A stretch of 20,913 nucleotides of DNA from Pinguiococcus pyrenoidosus (Eukaryota; Sar; Pinguiophyceae; Pinguiochrysidales; Pinguiochrysidaceae), in assembly GCA_019677205.1 (NCBI GenBank), contig JAAMXY010004260.1:1-20913 (forward strand), read 5' to 3'. Below are positions 13,403 to 20,913 of the stretch, piece after piece. Positions within the stretch are counted from its first letter, which is position 1; each line of letters begins with the position of its first letter. A program made the translations under genes and the position numbers. A model generated the notes under the pieces. The model saw only the letters and a program-made list of their open reading frames with translations. It ran no database searches and was not told where the DNA came from.

Positions 13403-16400
13403 CTATCTCATCATCTTGCCGAAGGCTTGCGTCATGCTCGAGCCAAATCCACCAGTACTATTCCCGAATCCCGTCGAGCCCCCAAAGCCACTCGACGGCT
13501 GCGTCGCTCCCCCTCCGAAGCTTCCTGTGCCCCCGCCCAGAGGCGTCGCCTGCCCAAACGCGGGCGCGCTTTGGCCCAGCCCGCCGGCGGTTGATCCAAA
13601 ACCCGAGCCTGTCTGTCCGAAGCCGAAGCCGCCGCCTAGAGCTGACGCTTGGCCAAAGGCAGGCGCCGCCGACTGTCCGAAGCCACCACCGCTTCCAAGA
13701 CTAGACGCCTGCCCAAAGCCTGGAGCCTGCTGCGAGAAGCCGGGTTGGGAGAAGCCGGACGCCTGGCCAAAGCCACCTTGCTGTGGCCCTTTAGCCCCTC
13801 CGTACTTCTGCTCCAACTTCTGGAAGAGCGCCGCTTCCTTCCCCCGGTACTTTTCTAGAGTGCTATCTACGTCTTTCAGCTTCGCAGGGTTGTGTTTCTG
13901 ATAGAATGCAATCAGGCGGCTGCGATGATCTGGAGCGGCGGCACTCTGGCCAAATCCGCTTTGGGTGCCCATGCCAAAGCCTCCTGTGCTCGCGCCCATA
14001 GTCTGCGTGGCTCCCATGGTCTGCGTGGCTCCCATAGTCTGCGTGGCTACCATGGTCTGCGTGGCTCCCATAGTCTGCGTGGCCTGCTGCTGGCCGAAGC
14101 CACCTCCGAATCCAGAAGCGGCGCCGCTAAACATGGACAGCTTTGGCTTCGCCTGGCCACCCTGCGCGGCCCCGAAGGGATTGGAGTTGCCCGACTGGAA
14201 ACCCAGCCCACCCCCACCAAAGCCAGAAAGAGACTTCCCGCTGGCGGCGCCGAAGCCGGAGGCGCTTGGCTTGGCTGAAGCCTGGAGCATCCCCGTGGAG
14301 GCTGCCGAGGTCGGCTGGGTGCCGGAGGAGAAGGCCCCCGTCGAGGTGGCACCTCCAAACCCAGCGCCTGGGATCGAAGGAACGTGCTCGGGCTTTGCCT
14401 TGTACTTCGCTTGCAACTTCTTGAAGCACAAGGCCTCCTGACCGGCATACTTGGCCACGACCTTTTGAATGGAGGCATCGTCGGCTTTGGAGGGCTCGTA
14501 GATTCGGTAAAACTTGCGAAGCTCGCCCGCGAAGTCGAAGCCGCCGGACGATCCTGCAGAGGCCTGCCCGAATCCAGTCGCAGGCGAGGCGAGCTGACCG
14601 GCAGAGGCCGCGGACGCCTTCGCTTGCTGTCCAAAGCCGCTCGCCATGCTTCCAAAGCCAGAGAGGGGGCCCTTCGAAGCCTCTGGCGCCGCGCCCTTCT
14701 CGGCCTCTGAAGAACCGGGCCCACCCTTGGCAGCACCAAAACCAGCAAAAGAAGCGGGCTTTGACGCTTGACCAAAGCCGAAGCCGGTCCCAGATGAGCC
14801 GCCTCCGCCCAACTTCGCAGGTGCGAGCTCTTTTTTCGCGTCCTGCCCCGACATCTGACCAAACTTGGCGCCAGCACCCTTGCTTTCCGATACCTGCCGT
14901 GTCAAGGACGTCGGCGGCACTTCGTCGGTGTCCCGCTTATCGCCTTCAACCGGTTGGCTCGGTGCCGCGGAGATCGCACCGTTCAGGGACTGCCGCCTCG
15001 CCAGCAAGGGGCTCACGACCTTGTCCTTCGAGGTCTTCTCCAGCTTCGGTGTGCCTGGACTGTCCTTCCTTTCCTTCCCCGCCTTCCTTGCCGCATCCCA
15101 CGGCGACTGCTTCGCCCTCGTCTGCATCTCTTGGGTGCGCATCCGCAGGTCTTCCGCAATCTTGGCCGTCTTCAGTATCAACTTCGGAGTGATCGACGAC
15201 GCCTTGGTTCCTTGTATGCTGGGGCTTGGGGTCTGGAAGGCCGTCTTCGCCTTGCGAAGCTCGCTCAGGCTCTTGGTGGCGGACAGCTCCTTGCTCAGGA
15301 TCTCCCTCGGCGAAGGCGAGGCTTTCCCGGTCCCGGACACCGGCCCAGGCGTCTTGTACTTGGAGGCAACGCTGTCCGGCGCGACACTGCTGGCGCTGGC
15401 CTTCGCAGCGCTCGTCGGGAGCCTCGCCATGGCATGCGCAACGCTGGCCTCGTCGTCCTTCATGAGCATGGAGACCTTGCCCAAAGGGGTCCCCAGGCTT
15501 GAGCTGATTGCGCCGGCGCTGATGCGTCGTCGAACGACCAGGCGCGATCTGCTGAAAAGATCGCGCCGAAGTGCGTCAACCTTCATACGCCTCGCCATTG
15601 GCTGACTCGTCGTGCTCCGCTCGGAATCCACGGCCGGCACTTCACTGCCCCAGTCTCTGGAAGCCCCGTTCTGGTCGATCGTGTGGACCGTATCATCAAC
15701 TCGGCCGCCCTTCCGAAGCTCGACCTGCTGAAAGCGCGCGTGCAGGTCGTCGATCTTCGTGCACTCGGTCTTGCAGCGCTCGAAGCATCGTCGCAGCTTC
15801 TGCAGAAGCAAGGCCGCGGGAGGACCCGCGCCTCCCTCACTTGCCAGCTCGGAATAGCGACCAGCATTCTTGAAGGATGGCAACCGAACTTCCTTGAGCA
15901 GCCTGGTCTCCTGCCGGGCGTTGACAAACTGCCTATGAAACTTCTCCGTGTCCTCCCGGATCGCCCGCTGCATGTCCCTGGAGCTCTTATCAAGTCGCAT
16001 GGACGCCAGCAGGGCTTTCCGACGATTCATCGAGTTGTCGGAAAGCAGCTCCTTGGCCTCTTGGAGCTGCATGTCGACTTCTTCCAAGCCCGCCTGAGCG
16101 AAGGCGGCCTTGACGCCGATCTCCTTGAAGCTGTCTTCCAAGGCTGCGCGCTGCGCAAGGACGTCCTGCGTGCGCTTAAGCAGCACACGCATTCGCAGGT
16201 CAGAACGCACGCCAATCGATCGACCTCCCGCTGGTGAGGTGTTGCCTCCGGACAGCGATCGCGAGGCTGCCCCTGCTGTCGAATTCAGCTGATCATGCAG
16301 CGACGCCAGATCTGCGTTGAAGTCCATGATGAAGCTCGCAGCGTTCAGATTGGCATTCAGCGTCATGGGCGCTCCTTCCCGCCTTCGATCACTTGCGGCT

Positions 16401-19400
16401 GCGAACAAGGCCGGGCTCTTGGGAAGCTGCGAAGACAGGCCGGCCGCACCGCTCGACGATTTCCTTTGCTGCGTTTCTTCTCTCGTCCGCGTAGCCGACG
16501 GCGTCGCAGTTGTGCTCTCTCCAGCCTCCCCTGCCTTGCCCTTCGCACTCCCACTGACCGCACCCGCCTTGGACGGCGTCGAGGCCGGGTTCACGCCGAA
16601 GGACGAAGCCCGTTGCCCAGTAGCGACGGAGCCGCTTGCCACCGCACCCTGGCCGAAGGTGGCACCTGCTGATGCGGTGAACGACGCGGGAGCCTTCGCA
16701 CCGCCAGGTCCGGCGCTTGCGCCAAAGGCTTTGGGCGCGGCATTGCTCATCGGCGGATAGCTTGATTGCTTCTACGGGGTAGCAGCATCATCGTCAGCAT
16801 TCGTTCTTTGGACACCAGTTAGACATGGGTGTACGCTGAGCAAGGTACCTTTTGCGTGAGTGGCGCCTTCACGCCAAACGTCGTGGCGCCTGTGCCACTT
16901 GCCGGAGCGAACGCAGCAGAAGCCTTTTGCGCATCTGAGGTCGGCGCTCCGAAGCTTCTCGGAGCAGCAACGCTCATGGGAGGATACCCGCCGGATGCTC
17001 CCTTTGCCGGTGGCTGCGATTTACCCGATGCTCCGAAACCTTGTGCAGCCGGTGCGCCGACCGCCGGCGACGCAGACGCTGGCTTGGATGCTTGACCGGA
17101 GGCCCCAGCTGTGGGAGCCCCGAAGGCCTTGGGAGCTGCGAAGCTCATGGGCGGATAAGACGAGGTCGTAGCACCTGCTTTCGCTCCTGGTTTCGCTTTC
17201 GCTGGCGCTTGCGCGCCAGATGCAGCTGCGCTACCGAAAGTCTTTGGCGCCGTCATACTCATGGGTGGGTACGCGGAGCTTGTCTTGGAGGCTCTGCTTC
17301 CTGAAGTGGTTGGCGCGCCAAAGGCCTTGGGTGCGGCCAAGCTCATGGGAGGATATCCTGTGGACTTCCCAGCTGGCTTTGCCGCAGCTGTTGCGGCAGG
17401 CTTCGCCCCCGCGGCCGCACCAAACGTTTTCGGGGCCGTCAAGCTCATGGGAGGATACGCTGTCGAGTTCCCAGCTGGTTTTGCAGCAGGCTTTGCGGCA
17501 GTGCTGGCTCCGGCTTTTGCGCCAAAGGCTTTCGGGGCAGCCAAGCTCATGGGGGGATACGCCGAGTTCGTCGTTGCTTGACCCACCTTCGCAGAAGCTT
17601 GGGAGCTCCCACTACCCGTCGATGCCTTCGCGCCAAACGCCTTGGGTGCTTGCGCACTCATTGGAGGATATCCAGATCCCAGCTTCTGACCACTCGGCAA
17701 TTCGGAGGATTTCGCTTGAGTCGCCGTCGTCCTGAAATCGCCGCCTCCCGCGGTTTTCGCAATGTTCTCCTTCGTGGCGTTCCCGAAGCCCTTGGGCGCT
17801 GAGGTGCTCATTGGAGGGAATGAGGAGTTTCCCGCCAGACTTGGTTCCGCTCCCGGCGAAGGGAGCGCCGCTCCGAAGGCTTGCCCGAACGGCTTCGCCC
17901 CGAATAGCGACGTCGTTGGCTTCTCGTCCGTCGACTTGCTTGGCGCGCCGAACCCCCCCAGGGACCACGAGGTGACCGTTTTGTTCCCAAATGCCAAGGG
18001 CTTCTCCGGGGAGGTCTTCGCCGCCCCGAAGCTGAAATCCGGGGCCTTCTTCGGATCGATGGTGAATTCAGGGTCCACCCGATTGCTCGACGCCGGTGTC
18101 TCATCTTCATCGTCAGATCCCTTTCCGGACGGTTGCGCGACCTTCGCGGCCGCGTCAAAAGCGCCGGCGAAGACGGGCTGCTTGCTGAGGCCCGTTCCCA
18201 GACCGCTCTTGCCGAAGCTGCCCGAGAAATTGGAAGCGCTTCCCCACCCGGTAGACCCAAAGCTGAGGGTGCCGTTCCCAAACGTCAGAGACTCCGGCTT
18301 GGCCTGCTCTTCACTGGCGGCCGACGTCGAGGCGCCATCGTCGACGGGCAGACCTTCCAAGTCCTCCCGCTGTACCAGGGGAATCTTCTCCGCTTCTTTA
18401 TGACGAACGTCGTAGCGAACAAGACTCCCGTACGTGGTCAGGAGGTACACTCGTGCACCTCTCTCTAGTCCTGGAACTTCTTCACGCTGATCCGCTCTTC
18501 CCACCGCCAAGCCCAGCACGGCCGGATCCTCGTCGTCGTCCTCGTCTTGGGCAGGATCAGAGGGGAGCACGGGAAACCCCGCGGTATCATTGTCCACGCC
18601 CGCCCACATCGTGTCCTGCTGGCCTTCGATGTCCGGGCTCAGCAGCAGATTGTAGTCCCTCGTCGCATCCGACGACACGAGCAGGACGTGCCCAGGTACG
18701 ATTTCCGCAACGCTTAAGTTGGGAAAGTCCGTAGACCAGGACGTGCAAAGCTGCCCTACGTAGCACCACGCTGCCGTGGTGCCTTCGAGTCGCAAGGTAT
18801 ACCCCTGCAGACAGTCCCACTCCCCGCTCAGAGCGAAGACCAGGAGCGCATGCGCCGCGTCGCCGTTGATGCGCCAGGCGCCCAGCGCAAACATGTCCTC
18901 GATGTCTGGGCACGACCCCGGTGGCGGACGCTTCACATTCTCCAGCTGTGCGCCGTCCGCGCTCTGCACCATGAGGTCCCCGTCTTGATAGCAGAGCAGG
19001 AGCTGCCCAGACGCCAGGAACGCCCCCGAAACCACGTCGCCCTGTAGGTTCTCGGCCTCCAAGCTGCTGCCAAGCTCACACACCCGAGCCTGTGCACCTC
19101 CAGCAGCGAACAGCTTCCTCGAGTCTCGGCTAAAGCTGAGGGTCACCGGGCCTTCCATGGAGCCCAGCTCCGGCAATGTCGCCAACGCGCGCGGAGTGTT
19201 GGCCCCCAGCGCCCCGGTCGCAAACACGGAGACGCAGTCTCCGAAGACAACGGCCAACTTCTCCTCGTTGTCGCTCAAGCACAGCTGCGTCGCCTCTCCC
19301 TCGTCAAACATCACCACGCACAGCGGTGGAACAGCGTCGGACGTCAGCTCGAGCAGCTCATCGTCCCGATCGACGTCGTCGTCCCCCGGCGAAGCCGCCA

Positions 19401-19599
19401 ACTCCGACAGCAGCACGTCCACTTCCAGAAACACCTCCAGCCTTCCCATGCTGTCGATGACGAATATCCGCCCAAAGCGCGAAGAGACAGCCACCGAATC
19501 GCGCCCAGAACCGCTGCGCAGGCCGGCGGGGCTGTCCACATAACGGGATACGGCGGAGAGCGTCCATGAATCCGACGGTTGCCAGGCCGCCTCACCCAT
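13403..19599 (-). CDS. NUP214: Nup214/Nup159-like FG-nucleoporin (two exons, intron 16772-16848)
   Basis: Two adjacent minus-strand ORFs join into one 2,039-aa protein: exon 1 is 19599-16849 (917 codons), exon 2 is 16771-13403. Human Nup214 is of similar size and sits on the cytoplasmic face of the nuclear pore, where its beta-propeller binds the mRNA-export helicase. Residues 1-~415 are beta-strand-rich with propeller-like blades and an acidic loop (351-358), ending GARVYLLTTYGSLVRYD, as Nup214/159 propellers do. Residues ~438-935 hold FG dipeptides and nine [YF]PPMSxxAPKxFG repeats (F594, Y644, Y681, Y715, Y749, Y777, Y815, Y872, Y922). Residues ~1059-1271 are helical, likely a coiled coil for pore-subcomplex assembly. 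The rest is GFG/FGQ-rich, with two FY-x-x-x-[NE]P-[AS]K...KYxGxEAL-type helical motifs (~1665-1708, ~1866-1909). The start codon has G at -3. The placement as Nup214 rather than another FG-Nup is inference from domain order. Confidence 0.75.
13995..14084 (-). repeat. Five 18-bp tandem units (ATQTMG)
   Basis: Five consecutive 18-bp units (plus strand CCCATAGTCTGCGTGGCT, with one-base variants) encode ATQTMG/ATQTMV in the C-terminal FG region of the nucleoporin. Near-identity suggests recent expansion. Confidence 0.85.
16740..17830 (-). repeat. Nine [YF]PPMSxxAPKxFG peptide repeats
   Basis: The repeats form one continuous block once the intron is removed, with spacing of 28-57 residues filled by Ala/Lys/Ser/Gly-rich linkers. 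Each copy ends in FG, so the block extends the FG-repeat domain with a fixed proline-methionine head. Confidence 0.85.
16772..16848 (-). other. 77-nt GT-AG intron in the nucleoporin gene
   Basis: The donor is CAAAAG|GTACCT (exon 1 ends at 16849) and the acceptor CCCCGTAG|AAGCAA (exon 2 starts at 16771). A TGCTGAC branch-point-like site lies 20-25 nt upstream of the acceptor. Both ends fall between codons (phase 0). Without splicing, exon 1 stops at 16819 and exon 2 lacks a start upstream of an in-frame TAG. With splicing, exon 2 begins KQSSYPPMSNAAPKAFGA, restoring a ninth copy of the repeat that exon 1 carries eight times. Confidence 0.85.
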
Positions 19600-20270
19600 C
19601 TCAGCCTTCGGTGGCCTTCAGGAGCCGCGCAAATCGGCGTGGAAGCGAACGGCCGGCCGCGCGGGAAATCTGATGGCCGGTGCGGTCCGATGGAGCCGCG
19701 CGGAGCTCTCGACGAGCGGAAATGGCGCGAAAATTGCAGCTTCGAATAGTTTCAAAATATTTGAAGTTGGTAGTGGAGGGGAGTACCATACCGGCCCAGC
19801 GGTAGGTGTCCCGTTGTGACGGATGGAAGATGGCGATTGGATGAATGGATGACTGACGATTCGCCTGCTTTGGGGTCGGTTTCCGGTTGCTGCTTGCCAC
19901 CGAGCGACTTGAGGAAGGATGCTGGTGAGGGTAGTGATTGCCATGAATCGATAGACGATGAGCAGGATGACTGCCACGCTCGCTGAATGCCGTAAAGCTT
20001 TGTGGTCCCAACCAAAGCTACTTCTACTTGGATCGCACGCGCCACCCAACAACGACGCGTACAGATCTTCGGAAACGCCAGTCGACAGTCCCGCAAGTGT
20101 ACACCAGCTCTCTTATAAGGTCTGGAGTCCCATTGCGTCGGGTCGACGATTCTGGCTCCTCAAGGCAATCTCCTACATATCACTGCCGTCTGATTCTGAG
20201 TCGGATCTGATCATCCTGCCTACTTCCGATCATCGCTTCGAATCGTCTGCAAGTGCGTCAAGAGGCCGAT
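19600..20270. other. Intergenic region upstream of the nucleoporin gene
   Basis: These 671 bp lie between the nucleoporin start and the 3' end of the acidic-repeat gene, both minus strand, so the nucleoporin promoter should be here. An A/T-rich patch (19748-19765) is about 150 bp upstream of the start codon. No RNA gene or known regulatory site was recognised. Plus-strand open frames here are not protein-like. Confidence 0.4.
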
Positions 20271-20913
20271 TTACGACTTTGGTGTCTCCGAGTCTCCCGC
20301 ACCCTTTTGAGCATCGCCACCGGCGGGTTCCTCAACGCCTCCAGACGAGCTCGCTTCGACGTCGACTTGCACCTGCTGTGCTTCCGCTGCGACACGCTCC
20401 GAAAGCGGTGGTAGCCCTGCCTGCTGATCCACGAACATCTCACTCGAGAAGAACTCGTCTTCCTTCAAGTTTTGGACATCGCCCTCCACGGTCAAAATCG
20501 GCCCGCTTGCCAGTGCTCCTTCAGCTACTTCGCTCTGCTTTTCTTCTCCCGCCACGCTGAGCTGCTTGTCAGGCTCCTCAGCCAGGACTTGGACTTCGGC
20601 AGCTTCTTCCGCGACCGTTTCTTCTTCCGCGATAGCAGCTTCTTCCGCAACCGTCTCTTCTTCCGCGGTAGCAGCTTCTTCCGCGACAGTCTCCTCTTCC
20701 GCGATAGCAGCTTCTTCCGCGATAGCAGCTTCTTCCGCGACAGTCTCCTCTTCCGCGACCGGCTCTTCTTCTGCGACCGTCTCCTCTGCCGCGTCCGTCT
20801 CATCTTCCGCGACAGCATCGGCTTCCACGATAGTAGCTTCTTCCGCGACAGTCTCTTCTTCTGCCACCGTCTCTTCTTCCGTGACAGACTCTTCTTCCGC
20901 GATAGTCTCCTCT
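20271..20913 (-). CDS. Glu/Ala-rich repeat protein, 5' part outside the window
   Basis: The minus-strand frame is open from the window edge to a TAG/TGA-type stop at 20271. No ATG is present in the first part; the apparent start at 20867 is GTG inside the repeat, so the gene begins beyond 20913. The visible 214 residues consist of an N-terminal block of 12-residue units (AEEETVAEEAAI and variants, 36 bp each) and a unique C-terminal ~110 residues (from about QVLAEEPDKQLS) that is acidic and ends GDAQKGAGDSETPKS. The composition predicts a disordered or helical, highly negative protein. No catalytic domain is visible and I do not recognise the family. It is co-directional with the nucleoporin gene, 671 bp upstream of it. 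Confidence 0.6.
   Translation of the reverse strand, partial: EETIAEEESVTEEETVAEEETVAEEATIVEADAVAEDETDAAEETVAEEEPVAEEETVAEEAAIAEEAAIAEEETVAEEAATAEEETVAEEAAIAEEETVAEEAAEVQVLAEEPDKQLSVAGEEKQSEVAEGALASGPILTVEGDVQNLKEDEFFSSEMFVDQQAGLPPLSERVAAEAQQVQVDVEASSSGGVEEPAGGDAQKGAGDSETPKS
20611..20913 (-). repeat. 36-bp tandem repeat encoding AEEETVAEEAAI
   Basis: Units of 36 bp begin at 20611, 20647 and 20683, followed by 18-bp half units and further 36-bp copies to the window edge. Half units (AEEAAI or AEEETV) are interchanged, which points to unequal exchange at 18-bp steps. Confidence 0.8.

Noticed and set aside
13416-13901. Pro/Lys-rich plus-strand ORF opposite the FG repeats
   Set aside because: It is the reverse reading of GFGQ repeats (KP/PK runs). 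There is no independent support.
14865-15605. 246-aa plus-strand ORF opposite the nucleoporin exon 2
   Set aside because: It is the antisense of a clearly coding helical/FG frame. Long antisense ORFs are expected in GC-rich coding DNA, and its sequence is low-complexity Ser/Leu/Arg without a family.
13403-16750. Treating the downstream FG ORF as a separate nucleoporin starting at 16750
   Set aside because: Its ATG lies inside a YPPMS repeat and the reading frame continues upstream to a good splice acceptor in phase with the neighbouring ORF.
19958-20560. 200-aa plus-strand ORF across the intergenic region and acidic gene
   Set aside because: Its C-terminal half is antisense to the acidic-repeat gene and its N-terminal half has no protein-like pattern.
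1-20913. tRNA, rRNA or bacterial operon signals
   Set aside because: No cloverleaf-like tRNA, rRNA segment or Shine-Dalgarno-type gene packing was seen. Gene architecture and transposon types are eukaryotic.

Overview
The window looks like nuclear DNA of a GC-rich, intron-poor eukaryotic alga. Three observations support this. A 2,039-residue FG-nucleoporin of the Nup214/Nup159 type is interrupted by a single 77-nt GT-AG intron. A photolyase-domain/alpha-beta-hydrolase fusion of a type I know from plant and algal plastid-related proteins is present. Several classes of eukaryotic transposon are present. The N-terminus of the hydrolase looks like a signal peptide with an aromatic residue right after the predicted cleavage site, as in plastid-targeted proteins of algae with secondary red plastids. 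A photosynthetic stramenopile or related alga is therefore a reasonable guess, but this is inference.

Layout. Positions 1-6000 are a mobile-element zone. A retrotransposon gag-like ORF (47-1498, +) breaks off inside its zinc knuckle. It runs head-on into a truncated gene for a small secreted protein (ATG at 1987, minus strand). Next comes an apparently complete Tc1/mariner-IS630 superfamily element (2474-4951). It has 14-bp terminal inverted repeats, a flanking TA on each side and an uninterrupted 717-aa DDE transposase. Downstream, 5065-5770 holds decayed pieces of three more elements: a chromodomain (-), a Helitron helicase-like N-terminal domain (+), and the HxxR box of a tyrosine recombinase (-). 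A tandem array of 26-bp GATCGAT-rich units and a 49-nt near-perfect palindrome follow (5766-5930).

Positions 6496-20913 are host genes. First is a 2,168-aa single-exon gene (+). It encodes an N-terminal signal, a photolyase-like N-domain, an alpha/beta hydrolase with a full catalytic triad, and a ~1,430-aa acidic, probably disordered tail. The last third of that tail carries twelve copies of a short Y-[LMI]-[DEG]-x-[LI] motif. The Nup214-like gene (-) converges on it, with 400 bp between the two stop codons. It has a beta-propeller, nine [YF]PPMSxxAPKxFG repeats, a helical region, and an FG-rich C-terminus with two FY-x-NPxK-type helical motifs. Last is the 3' part of a gene for a Glu/Ala-rich repeat protein (-) that runs off the window edge.

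The genes do not form a pathway that I can recognise. The most unusual items are the sticker-like motif array on a putative plastid hydrolase, the PPMS/FG repeat array in the nucleoporin, and the mosaic of element fragments between 5065 and 5930.
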